Below, piece by piece: positions 1-7,526 of a stretch of 11,568 nucleotides of DNA; positions within the stretch are counted from its first letter, which is position 1; each line of letters starts with the position of its first letter. The DNA comes from Candidatus Eiseniibacteriota bacterium (GTDB taxonomy: Bacteria > Arandabacterota > Arandabacteria > Arandabacterales > Arandabacteraceae). The stretch spans positions 1 through 11,568 of the forward strand of contig JAUXGG010000021.1 in the NCBI GenBank assembly GCA_030622265.1. The letters run 5' to 3'. The notes beneath the pieces are model-generated. The model did not search any database and had not been told where the DNA came from. It saw nothing but the letters and a program-made list of their open reading frames with translations. Made by a program: the position numbers and the translations under genes.

Positions 1-85
1 CGGCCGTGGTTCTTACGAAATACCTGAACCCGACTCCCTGGACTAATCCGGTCACCTTGATATGCGCCCTCACCAGGTCTTCCAT
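1..85 (-). CDS. acyP: Acylphosphatase, N-terminal part (cut by window edge)
   Basis: The first 28 codons of a gene that continues past the left edge. From ATG at 85 the translation contains VTGLVQGVGFRYFVRTTA, the signature of small acylphosphatases: the G-x-VQGVGFR loop binds the acyl phosphate and its Arg is the catalytic residue. Family members are about 90 residues and hydrolyse carboxyl-phosphate bonds in the cytoplasm, so roughly 60 residues are missing here. The start lies 12 bases after the TAG stop of the upstream LOG-family gene, so the two are probably co-transcribed. The ribosome binding site before the ATG is weak. A GTG at 73, preceded by a GGAAG-like stretch, is a possible alternative start. 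The family call rests on the motif and is strong; the exact start is less sure. Confidence 0.85.
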   Translation of the reverse strand, partial: MEDLVRAHIKVTGLVQGVGFRYFVRTTA

Positions 86-97
86 GGTTCGCCGGCT

Positions 98-544
98 CTA
101 TGGGCCCAGGGCCTTACTCATGGCATCTTCCGCGCTATCAGCCTGGATGATCGCCGCATCGCAGTCCCAGGACTTAAGGCCTATGACTCTCTTCCCGATC
201 CCGAGGCTGAAGCCTATCTCGGACAGGGTGCCGAATCTCCCCCCCACCGCGATCAGAATATCTGATGCCTGGGCGATCACGGCGTTCCTGGCATGTCCGA
301 GGCCGGTAGCTATGGCGATCTCAATATGCTTGTTGGCGTCTTCCTTGACCGGCCCGGGCAGGATGCCCACCGTGAGGCCGCCTTCTGCCCTGGCCCCGCG
401 ACAGGCCGCTTCCATCACGCCTCCCAGGCCTCCGCATACGAGAACGTGACCCGACCTCGCTATGAGCTTCCCCACCTCTTCCGCCAGGCCCAGGATCTCC
501 GGAGAGGCCTCACTGCCGCCAATCACTCCAATCAGTTTCCTCAT
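98..544 (-). CDS. TIGR00725 / LOG-like Rossmann-fold protein
   Basis: A 148-residue cytoplasmic protein of the TIGR00725 group within the SLOG/LOG (lysine-decarboxylase-like) superfamily. Visible features are an N-terminal strand with IGVIGGSEA, then GGLGGVMEAA at residues 38-47, LPGP at 62-65, the ARN element at 85-87 and GGRFGTLSE at 101-109. The last corresponds to the PGGxGTxxE nucleotide-binding motif of LOG proteins, with Arg-Phe in the variable positions. LOG enzymes release bases from nucleoside monophosphates (cytokinin activation in plants), but the substrate of the TIGR00725 branch is not established, so I assign a fold and not a reaction. I chose ATG at 544. A longer reading from TTG at 562 exists, but a GGAGG sequence lies between the two, 11 bases before the ATG, which favours the shorter form. 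It precedes the acylphosphatase gene closely. Confidence 0.85.
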   Translation of the reverse strand: MRKLIGVIGGSEASPEILGLAEEVGKLIARSGHVLVCGGLGGVMEAACRGARAEGGLTVGILPGPVKEDANKHIEIAIATGLGHARNAVIAQASDILIAVGGRFGTLSEIGFSLGIGKRVIGLKSWDCDAAIIQADSAEDAMSKALGP

Positions 545-600
545 GCCGATCGCATCCTCCAACCCTGATGATTCTATTACCTCAGCCTCCCAAAATCAAC

Positions 601-702
601 TTCACAAATTCACAATCCTGGGGTCAGGTACCGGATTGTGAATTCACAAAAAAGGGGTCAGTAGCGAATTGTGAATTCACAATTCAAGGGCTGACCCCTT
701 TT
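601..702. repeat. REP-like tandem and nested palindromes
   Basis: A compact repeat cluster in the gap between tRNA-Pro and the LOG-family gene. Two tandem units of about 34 bases start at 620 and 654. Each begins with GGGGTCAG (620-627, 654-661) and each contains the 15-base word ATTGTGAATTCACAA (635-649, 668-682). The second unit holds a perfect 20-base palindrome, GAATTGTGAATTCACAATTC (666-685). Around it lies a perfect 12-base inverted repeat, AAAAGGGGTCAG (650-661) with CTGACCCCTTTT (691-702). The first unit forms its own hairpin: AATTCACAATCC (607-618) pairs with GGATTGTGAATT (633-644). Paired palindromes with a GGGGTCAG head resemble REP/REPIN elements that are mobilised by RAYT (Y1-type) transposases. 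No transposase is present in the window, so mobilisation would be in trans. The structure is directly visible; the REP assignment is inference. Confidence 0.7.
648..702 (-). terminator. Probable intrinsic terminator after tRNA-Pro(CGG)
   Basis: Read on the minus strand, this starts 2 bases after the CCA end of the tRNA. It consists of a 12-base stem arm, a palindromic interior and the matching arm CTGACCCC running into six T residues (653-648). A strong GC stem next to a T tract is the form of a Rho-independent terminator. It would end the transcript that carries surE, the COG2426 gene and the tRNA. It is built from the REP-like element, so termination may be a secondary use of the repeat. 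The loop is longer than in a typical terminator unless the inner 20-base palindrome folds as well. Confidence 0.5.
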
Positions 703-704
703 GA

Positions 705-782
<78 letters not shown>

Positions 783-801
783 ACCTTAACTGCGTTGCAA
801 T

Positions 802-1299
802 CTATGTTGCGAAGTGCCAGAGATTGATCATGCCAAGCGATGCCAGCGTGACCACAACCCCGGCGATCATTATACCAAGGCTAATACATACAGCGGCCCA
901 TTTGAACCTAATTCCGAACAGAAAGGCCATGATGGCTCCCGTCCAGGCCCCCGTCACCGGGAGCGGAATCGCAACGAAGAGGGTGAGGCCTATTGCCTCG
1001 TATTTCTCAACCAGGGTCCCTCTTCGCCTTGTCCTGGCGAAGAACCACGTTAACAATCTGTCTAGAATCGGCACTCTCCGCAAGAACTTAGATACGGGTT
1101 CGAGAAAAAGAAGGATGGGGATCACCGGGACGAAGTTTCCCAGAACGGCCAGGATATAGGTTCTTGCCACCGAGAGTTTGGGTTCCGTGAGCAAGCCGTA
1201 GGGAATCGCTCCCCTCAGCTCGGAGACAGGCAGCATCGCGATAGAGAAGACCGCGAGTTCCTTGGGAATTCCTGCAAGCAGCACAGATGCAAGCATCAT
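802..1299 (-). CDS. COG2426 small multidrug-export-like membrane protein
   Basis: A polytopic inner-membrane protein of about 165 residues in the COG2426 / Sm_multidrug_ex (PF06695) family. Recognisable family signatures are ELRGAIPYG after the first hydrophobic helix and PLPVTGAWTGA in the second half, with about four hydrophobic segments and a basic cytoplasmic loop (FARTRRRG) between them. The family name suggests export of small molecules, but its real substrate is poorly established and I do not assign one. I chose the ATG at 1299 or the adjacent ATG at 1296, both just after the surE stop, with a GAGG sequence immediately upstream. A GTG at 1326 would add nine residues overlapping the surE end and is less likely. 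It is the last protein gene before tRNA-Pro and is probably translated from the surE message. Confidence 0.8.
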   Translation of the reverse strand: MMLASVLLAGIPKELAVFSIAMLPVSELRGAIPYGLLTEPKLSVARTYILAVLGNFVPVIPILLFLEPVSKFLRRVPILDRLLTWFFARTRRRGTLVEKYEAIGLTLFVAIPLPVTGAWTGAIMAFLFGIRFKWAAVCISLGIMIAGVVVTLASLGMINLWHFAT

Positions 1300-1303
1300 C
1301 GCC

Positions 1304-2057
<754 letters not shown>

Positions 2058-2074
<17 letters not shown>

Positions 2075-2810
2075 CTCGCTCGAACCTCCAGAAAATGCTT
2101 CTGAACATCATTCCCATGAAGCGCAGGGGCTGCTTCACCGGGTTAATATAACTTGTTTCGTCTTCGTAAATAGTGGCGATCGGGGCAGACTCGATATTAT
2201 ACCCCGCGATCGCGGCCTTTATGAGTATCTCGCTCTCGGCTCCATAGTCCTTCGACTCGGTCTCCACATTCTCGACCACGCTCCGGGAGAGCAGCCGGTA
2301 GCCCGACTGGGAGTCCGGGATGTACTGGCCGGCAGACAATGACACCAGCCAGGAGCTCACCGTGTTGGTGAAGATCCTGACAGGTGGCATTCCGCCCACG
2401 CGTCGATCGCGCGCCCCGATCACTATGTCAGCCCTCTTATTAAGCCAGGCCTCCACCAGCTTGGGTATCTCAAGCGGCGAATGCTGGCCGTCTGCATCGA
2501 GCGTTATTACCGCCTTGAAGTCCCTGTTCAGGAACTCGCGAAAGCCCGTACGCAAGGCGGCGCCCTTGCCGAGGTTGCGCGTGTGCTTGACCACTGCCGC
2601 CCCTGCCCTTTCAGCCACAGCCGCAGTGTTATCCACGGAGCCGTCATCAACGACCAGAGTGGTCAGGTGCAAACTCACATCCTTGATCTGGCTTATGACC
2701 TTCCGCAGGGTTTTGGCTGCATTGTAGGCAGGTATGACAACCAGGGTGGCCTTGTATGCATAATCGACCATCGTAAGGGTCGAACCAGTAGGTTTCTTTC
2801 TACGTTTCAT
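2058..2810 (-). CDS. Family 2 glycosyltransferase, DPM/DPG-synthase-like
   Basis: A 250-residue GT-A fold glycosyltransferase that would transfer a sugar from a nucleotide donor. VVIPAYN (24-30) opens the fold. VVDDGS (53-58) binds the nucleotide. DADGQH (105-110) carries the DxD-type metal site. QSGYR (168-172) and a KDYGAESEI stretch (187-195) mark the acceptor side. The order matches the polyprenyl-phosphate mannosyl/glucosyl transferase-like subgroup. Unlike many of those proteins it has no C-terminal membrane helices and ends in a basic tail, so it is probably peripheral on the inner membrane. Polyprenyl phosphate is a plausible acceptor by family but is not proven. It follows the acyltransferase gene by 41 bases and overlaps surE. 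The ribosome binding site (AGGCGG close to the ATG) is poor. Confidence 0.88.
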
Positions 2811-2851
2811 TGCCGCCTGTATATCACCTGAGACTTGAGTTTACAAATACT

Positions 2852-3712
2852 TTATCGGGCCGGCCCACGACGTGAGCCAAGCCTCTCGAAAAAATACCAT
2901 TGATCGGGATATTTCTCTACACTTTTCTCAAAGATCTTAAGACATGCCTCGACGATCTCCTCCGGCCTGGTCCCCTCCCCTGCCTCTATAGCGGGCGGAT
3001 CCTCCAGGATCAGCCGGTATCTTCCATCCGCCTGCCTGAGACAGAAGCCCGGAATGATGCGCTTCTTGCGCGTAAGGGCGAGGCCGGCATAGGCGCCGGG
3101 CACGATCACCGGGACCCCGAAGTAGGTCGCCTCCATTCCCCAGCCCGTGAAGTCCCGGTCGCCCACTATCCCTACCGAGGAGGCCGAGAGCACCGCCGGG
3201 ACCTCTCTTGCGGCCTCCCTCACCGACATCACCTTAAGGCCCTTTTCCTCCCTCCTCTCTCGGAAGAGCCGGGCCACCCTGTGGTCGGGGTGATCGTAGA
3301 CCACGACGTAAAGGTCGAGGCCAAGCATAGAGGCCATGGCCACCCCGAGCTCCCAGTTCCCGATGTGGCCCGTCAATAATATGACGCTATCATCGCCGAC
3401 CGCGGGAATCAGTCTCTTAAAGCTCTCGATATCGACAAGATGGGAGATATTATCGAGATTGAGTCTCGGGAAATACAGAAACTCGGTTACCATGCGGGCG
3501 AAGTTTCGCATGATCCTACGCGAGAGCCTGCCCAGCACGACACCGCTCGCGGGAATCCCCGGGACCAGCTTGAGATTGTGCCTCAGGTTCTGCACGGTGG
3601 CCGGGCTCGCCGCATACCAGAGATCCGCAACCCGGTCCGCGATCCAGTAAGATGCCTTGAGCGGCAGAAGCCTCGCCGCGATTCTCGCAAGCACGTAGCC
3701 GTAATAGAGCAG
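2852..3712 (-). CDS. LpxL/HtrB-like lysophospholipid acyltransferase
   Basis: A 286-residue enzyme of the lipid A acyltransferase family (LABLAT), which moves an acyl chain onto a lipid acceptor at the inner membrane. The catalytic HX4E motif is GHIGNWE, with His116 and Glu121. Downstream come GDRD, a YFGVPVIVPGAYAGLA block and the C-terminal YPDQWYFFE, which corresponds to the conserved PxQWxWxH region. There is no strongly hydrophobic N-terminal helix. The acceptor could be lipid A or another glycolipid. The first standard start in frame is GTG at 3694, but it has no ribosome binding site. A strong GAGGAGG at 3725-3719 lies exactly 6 bases before an in-frame CTG at 3712, so I take CTG as the start (MLYYGYVLARIAARLL). 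A TAG at 3718-3716 rules out anything longer. The gene begins 11 bases after the permease stop. Confidence 0.82.
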   Translation of the reverse strand: MLYYGYVLARIAARLLPLKASYWIADRVADLWYAASPATVQNLRHNLKLVPGIPASGVVLGRLSRRIMRNFARMVTEFLYFPRLNLDNISHLVDIESFKRLIPAVGDDSVILLTGHIGNWELGVAMASMLGLDLYVVVYDHPDHRVARLFRERREEKGLKVMSVREAAREVPAVLSASSVGIVGDRDFTGWGMEATYFGVPVIVPGAYAGLALTRKKRIIPGFCLRQADGRYRLILEDPPAIEAGEGTRPEEIVEACLKIFEKSVEKYPDQWYFFERLGSRRGPAR

Positions 3713-3723
3713 GATCTACCTCC

Positions 3724-4554
3724 TCAACCCTTGATGGCGCCCCTGGTCACATCCTGAATAACATATCTCTGGAAAGCCACGGCCAGGATTACCAGGGGGA
3801 TGCTGGCGACCGTGGATGCGGCCATTATATAGCCCCAGGGAATCTCGCCGTGCAGCCCCTCGAAGAGCGCGATCCCGACCGGAATGGTCCTGGCACTCTG
3901 GTCGGTCGTGAGCATCAGCGCGAACAGGAACTCGTTGAAGGCGGCGATAAAAACCAGGAGTATGGCCGAGAACATTCCCGGCGCCGCAACGGGGAGAATT
4001 ATCTTCCGGAAGATCATGAACCGCCCCGCCCCATCGGCGCGGGCCGCATCATCGAAGGCCTTCGGTATCCGGAGCATATAGCTCAGCATGATCCAGAAGC
4101 CCAAGGGAATGGTCCAGGCTATGTATGGAAACACCAGGGCAAGGTAAGTATTGATGAGCCCGAAGGACCTCATGAACTTGTACAGATAACCTATCAGGCT
4201 GATCTGCGGAAACATGGAAAAGGCGAGCACCGCAAGTGATAGAACCATGCGGCCGCGGAACTCGATCCTGGAAACCGCATAGGCCCCGAGCGCCGCCACC
4301 ATGGCACAGGCGACCGCGACCACCCCGCTCACCGCGAGGCTGTTCCTCAGGTACTCGAGAAAGTGGAGCGACTTGATCGTGAGTATGTCGACATAATTCC
4401 CCAGGGTCGCCGCAAACTCCACTCCCCCGCTCAGGAAGTCGGGGTTCCGGCCGAATGAGACCACGATCATCCACACGAAGGGCGACAGACAAAACGCCAG
4501 CATGAAACATATACCCAGAGCCAGCAACGCCTTCTTCACTCTGGCCTCGTTCAT
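3724..4554 (-). CDS. Sugar-type ABC importer permease (MalG family)
   Basis: A 276-residue inner-membrane permease with about six helices, the second of a pair that forms the channel of a carbohydrate uptake (CUT1) importer. The cytoplasmic EAA loop that contacts the ATPase is at residues 168-193 (DDAARADGAG, then LPVAAPG), with the conserved Asp-Gly and Leu-Pro. The N-terminal helix and the C-terminal RYVIQDVTRGAIKG tail are typical of MalG/LacG/UgpE proteins. The ATG at 4554 overlaps the stop of the preceding permease by 4 bases (ATGA), a sign of translational coupling. The substrate cannot be read from the sequence; sugars, polyols or sn-glycerol-3-phosphate are all possible for this family. 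Confidence 0.93.
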   Translation of the reverse strand: MNEARVKKALLALGICFMLAFCLSPFVWMIVVSFGRNPDFLSGGVEFAATLGNYVDILTIKSLHFLEYLRNSLAVSGVVAVACAMVAALGAYAVSRIEFRGRMVLSLAVLAFSMFPQISLIGYLYKFMRSFGLINTYLALVFPYIAWTIPLGFWIMLSYMLRIPKAFDDAARADGAGRFMIFRKIILPVAAPGMFSAILLVFIAAFNEFLFALMLTTDQSARTIPVGIALFEGLHGEIPWGYIMAASTVASIPLVILAVAFQRYVIQDVTRGAIKG

Positions 4555-5453
4555 TCCATCGCCCTCCCGAAGCCCCCGACCTTGAGATATGAGACCGACA
4601 GGAGGAACGCGATCACAAAGACCACCACCGCGATGGCCGAGCCATACCCGAAATCACCCTCGTTGAAATACTTGTACCCGTAAAGTGAAAGCGAAGTGGT
4701 CGAACCCCCGGGGCCGCCGTCGGTGACCACGTAGATAAGATCGAGGATCCGGATGGTATCGATGCTCCTGAATATCAGGGCCACGGCGATCACGGGCTTC
4801 AGCATGGGCAGGGTGATCTTGAAGAAGCGCTGCAGGAAGTTGGTGCCGTCCACCCGGGCCTGCTCGTATATTTCCTCAGGTATAGTCTGAAGGCCGGCCA
4901 GCAAGATAATGGCAACAAAGGGAGTAGTTTTCCAGACATCGGCCAGGATGAGCGCAAAGAAGGCGCCTACCGGGCTCCCGAGCCAGTTGACCGGGGCATC
5001 GGAAAGGCCGAGGAGCGCGATCAGGTAATTGGCGAGGCCATAACCGTAGTTGTAGATGAGCTCCCAGGTACGCGCTGCAACAATTGTGGGTACGGCCCAC
5101 GGGATCAGGACGGTAGCCCGGAGCGCGTTCCTCATCCTCAGGCGCTCGTTGAGTATGAGGGCAAAGACCATCCCGAGCGCCATCTCGAGCGGTATTGCGG
5201 TTGCAACGAACAGCATGGTAAAGCGAAACGAACGCCAGAAGTCTGAGTCCGTCAGGAGTCGTCTGTAGTTTGAGAAATACGCGAACTTGGTGGGGAGATA
5301 CGTCACGTCCCGGAACAAGCCGGTCCAGAAAGTGCCCAGGACCGGAATGACGATGAAGAGCACTATGACTGTCACAAGCGGCAGCACGAAGAGGAAAGCG
5401 GTGCGCCCCTCCTTACGGTTTCGAGTGAAGGTGACTGGTTTTCTCAAGTCCAC
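4551..5453 (-). CDS. Sugar-type ABC importer permease (MalF/UgpA family)
   Basis: A 300-residue polytopic permease, partner of the following MalG-like protein. After a short basic N-terminus the first helix begins near residue 18. The EAA loop is at 197-220 (EQARVDGTNF, then LPMLKP). The conserved TDGGPGGST stretch is at 244-252, before the last helices. There is no extra periplasmic domain of the kind seen in enteric MalF. The start is GTG at 5453, with a GGAAG-type sequence close upstream; a TTG two codons in (5447) is an alternative. The 49-base gap after the binding-protein gene contains a small 5-base-stem inverted repeat (GTCTT at 5483-5487, AAGAC at 5491-5495). It is too weak to call a terminator, though gaps of this kind often reduce permease expression relative to the binding protein. 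Confidence 0.93.
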   Translation of the reverse strand: MDLRKPVTFTRNRKEGRTAFLFVLPLVTVIVLFIVIPVLGTFWTGLFRDVTYLPTKFAYFSNYRRLLTDSDFWRSFRFTMLFVATAIPLEMALGMVFALILNERLRMRNALRATVLIPWAVPTIVAARTWELIYNYGYGLANYLIALLGLSDAPVNWLGSPVGAFFALILADVWKTTPFVAIILLAGLQTIPEEIYEQARVDGTNFLQRFFKITLPMLKPVIAVALIFRSIDTIRILDLIYVVTDGGPGGSTTSLSLYGYKYFNEGDFGYGSAIAVVVFVIAFLLSVSYLKVGGFGRAME

Positions 5454-5502
5454 TTCCTTCCCGCTTCCGCTAAGGGGCCTGGGTCTTTACAAGACTCCGT
5501 CC

Positions 5503-6792
5503 TCATTGCCTGTAGCGGTCAACTATGTCGATGCCTTCCCGCTGCGCGGTCTTGAGCGCTTCTGCCGGCGTGGCGGTACCTGCGAGGGCCGCGTTGACCC
5601 GTTGCTGAAGCTCCCTGGAAAGAAGACTGTAGTAGGGCACATTGGGCCTGGCCACCGCCGAATCAAAAATGTCCCTGAGCTGCACAAGGTGGGGCACGTG
5701 CTCGACGATCTCCGGCGCGTTATAGATGTCCTGTCTGGCCGGGTTCCAGCCCAGGTTGAGGGCGAACCCCAGCTGCACGTCCCGGGAGACGATATACTTG
5801 ACGAGCTGCCAGGCGGCCTCCTTGTTGTCGCTTGACCTGGAAATCCCTATGTGCCAGCCGCCGAGGGTCGCCGCATGCTCGCCACCGGAGAAGGCCGGAA
5901 GCAGTGAGATACCCACAAGGCCCTTGACTGCCGATCCGTCCTCCTGGTGCAGGCCCCAGGCATAAGGCCAGTTGCGCCCAAAGAGCGCATTACCGCTCTG
6001 GAAGGTGCTCCTTACCTCTTCCTCCTTCATCTCGGTATAGGTATTCGGTCGGGAAATCCCAAACGTGGCAATGAGGTCTCTCATGAAGTTCAAGGCCGCT
6101 ATGTTCTCAGGCCTGTCCAGCGTGAGAGCCCCGGAGTCATCAACGAGTCCCCCGCCTCCCGCCGTTGAGAATTCGAGGAACGTGCAGACAAGGCCTTCAT
6201 ATTGCGCGCCCTGCCAGACGAATCCCCAGAAGTCTGGATTGGTCATCCGCTGGGCCGCCTGAATCTGGACCGATATTTTGACCAGGTCAGCCCAGGTCGC
6301 CGGCGGTGATGTGAAGCCGTATTCAATCAGAAGGTCTGCCCGGTAGTATAGCAAGCCGGCATCGACGTAGACCGGAAGGGCAATCAGCCTGCCTTCATAG
6401 GTATCTGCCAGATCTATGACCCGGCTAAAGAAGGGGGATGTCTCGAAGTTGTCCACGGCCATCATGGGCTCCAGGCCCTCGAGCCATCCTGAAGCGGCGA
6501 ACTGGCCGATCCAGACTATGTCCATGAGGAACACGTCAGGGTCGCCTTCCCCGGCTTCAAGGGGGATAATCAGGCTCTGCCGTCGCTGGTCGGTATCGGT
6601 GGGCTGGCGCATGAGGCCAACCTCGATTCCCGTGTTCTCTGTGAAATCCTCAAGCAGGGTCTCCCAGTAGTCGAGCTCCGCCGGGGCCCCTCCTATCATA
6701 AGGGTAACCCGGCCCTCCTCCTTCGAACACGACAGAGTCAGTGATAGCGCGATGGCCATCGCAATGCACACAAGCCGGTATGAATGTCTCAT
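5503..6792 (-). CDS. ABC importer solute-binding lipoprotein (family 1)
   Basis: A 429-residue extracytoplasmic substrate-binding protein of the MalE/UgpB type that captures the solute for the two permeases that follow. The N-terminus MRHSYRL plus a hydrophobic stretch ending in LTLSC is a lipoprotein signal with Cys22 as the likely lipidated residue. Thr at the -3 position is unusual for a lipobox. The mature part has typical family blocks: WETLLEDFTENTGIEV early, then GEGDPDVFLMDIVWIGQF, GWLEGLEPM, and EAAWQLVKYIVS late. I chose ATG at 6792 because AAGGAGG stands 6 bases upstream and the signal peptide begins there. A longer reading from 6903 would add a low-complexity, proline-rich leader that runs through repeat-like sequence. 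It heads the transporter genes; no ATPase is encoded nearby. Confidence 0.93.
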   Translation of the reverse strand: MRHSYRLVCIAMAIALSLTLSCSKEEGRVTLMIGGAPAELDYWETLLEDFTENTGIEVGLMRQPTDTDQRRQSLIIPLEAGEGDPDVFLMDIVWIGQFAASGWLEGLEPMMAVDNFETSPFFSRVIDLADTYEGRLIALPVYVDAGLLYYRADLLIEYGFTSPPATWADLVKISVQIQAAQRMTNPDFWGFVWQGAQYEGLVCTFLEFSTAGGGGLVDDSGALTLDRPENIAALNFMRDLIATFGISRPNTYTEMKEEEVRSTFQSGNALFGRNWPYAWGLHQEDGSAVKGLVGISLLPAFSGGEHAATLGGWHIGISRSSDNKEAAWQLVKYIVSRDVQLGFALNLGWNPARQDIYNAPEIVEHVPHLVQLRDIFDSAVARPNVPYYSLLSRELQQRVNAALAGTATPAEALKTAQREGIDIVDRYRQ

Positions 6793-6816
6793 TGATCTCC
6801 TCCTTCCAGGGTTTCG

Positions 6817-6825
6817 ATTATGCCA
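6817..6825 (-). promoter_or_regulatory. Possible extended -10 promoter for the transporter operon
   Basis: On the minus strand TGGCATAAT matches an extended -10 element (TG-N followed by a five-of-six match to TATAAT). It would start transcription about 18 bases before the binding-protein ATG, just upstream of its ribosome binding site. No good -35 box is visible at the usual spacing, and the leader would be very short. This is only a candidate. Confidence 0.25.
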
Positions 6826-6854
6826 CCAGAACTGAGGGGACACCATACTTAAAT
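6826..6854. repeat. Possible REP-type remnant with GTATGGTGTCCCC word
   Basis: The minus strand reads ATTTAAGTATGGTGTCCCCT here, between the Ni-SOD gene and the transporter genes. From memory, this word recurs in intergenic repeats of environmental bacterial genomes, but I cannot verify that here, and only one copy is visible in the window. The rest of the 180-base gap (6793-6972) shows no further gene, strong hairpin or clear promoter beyond the possible -10 listed separately. Confidence 0.25.
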
Positions 6855-6972
6855 CGGGTGAGGCGCTACCGCAGGGTGGTGATGAGGAGGGTGAGCGGAA
6901 CACTGCGTATGAAGGTGAGCGACCATGCCCTTTTCCCGGAGCTCCATACTCAGTGGCGTGCCCCCTGCCGGT

Positions 6973-7427
6973 TTACTTCCCTACCATGTAGGCCTTGGTG
7001 AAATCATCGAGGAGTGTCTTCAGCTCTTCAACATGCGTCAGGTCGGTGGTCTGCTTGGCCTTCATCGATTGGACGAGCATGCCATAAAGCAGAGTGAGCT
7101 TATGGACATAAGCTTTGTAGGCGTCTCATCAGTCTCATCGACCGGCTTGACCCGCTGCTGCAGGAAATACCAGCTGACGATACAGGCAATGTCATCCGCA
7201 TGATGATTCTTGGCCTCGATCCAACGGACGATCTGGTTGTGGTTGAGTTCAGCATCATCCGAGAGATCCAGGATCATTTTCATGGCTCTCCCGATGGTGG
7301 TGATGTTCTCCCCCAACATGTCAAGCCGCGTCTCGTCGCCGTAAATGCCGCAGGGTACCTGGCAATGGGCGAAAGCCACTGAACTGAGCGCGAGCACCAA
7401 AGCCATGGACACCAGAAAGAACCTCAT
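6973..7427 (-). pseudogene. sodN: Nickel superoxide dismutase, frameshifted
   Basis: A Ni-containing superoxide dismutase, which converts superoxide to oxygen and peroxide. The nickel hook HCQVPCGIY (H-C-x2-P-C-G-x-Y) follows a 20-residue Sec signal ending SSVAFA. Cleavage after AFA would leave His at position 1 and Cys at 2 and 6, exactly the nickel ligands. The helical body follows (NHNQIVRWIEAKNHHADD, YFLQQRVKPVDETDE). The frame is then broken near 7125: frame one continues to an early stop at 7062. The true C-terminus (DAYKAYVHKLTLLYGMLVQS, MKAKQTTDLTHVEELKTLL, ending at TAA 6973) lies one frame away, behind a TGA. Restoring one lost base gives 151 residues, a normal length. The break lies in a repeated GATGAGAC (7123-7130 and 7132-7139). 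The start is ATG 7427 with AAGGA 5 bases upstream. It may be a real mutation or a sequencing error. Confidence 0.88.
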
Positions 7428-7502
7428 ATCAATCCTTCTTCTTGGTTGGTCAACATTAGTTAGACTCAATCGGGCATCCGGGGGTTGCGCTTGGCAAAGG
7501 CC

Positions 7503-7522
7503 GTCGTGCCGGAAGGCACGAC
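7503..7522 (-). terminator. Stem-loop after the esterase gene
   Basis: A perfect 8-base stem, GTCGTGCC (7503-7510) with GGCACGAC (7515-7522), and a 4-base loop, starting 4 bases after the esterase stop codon on the minus strand. No run of T follows, only a short CCTTTG. It may be a weak terminator, a transcript-stabilising 3' hairpin or a processing site between the esterase and the Ni-SOD gene 75 bases further on. The rest of this gap shows no clear promoter. Confidence 0.4.
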
Positions 7523-7526
7523 ACTA

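Noticed and set aside
6..449. A 147-residue plus-strand frame at the left edge
   Set aside because: It is antisense to the LOG-family and acylphosphatase genes, both with clear motifs. Its composition is low-complexity Pro/Ser/Arg.
601..702. CRISPR-like direct repeats
   Set aside because: Only two tandem units with no unique spacers, palindromic throughout, and no cas genes. A REP-like element fits better.
6793..6903. Longer N-terminus for the solute-binding protein
   Set aside because: It would place a lipoprotein signal 37 residues inside the protein, while ATG 6792 has an ideal ribosome binding site.
7110..7145. Programmed ribosomal frameshift in the Ni-SOD gene
   Set aside because: There is no slippery heptamer or obvious downstream pseudoknot, and Ni-SODs are not known to use recoding. 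A base loss or error is simpler.
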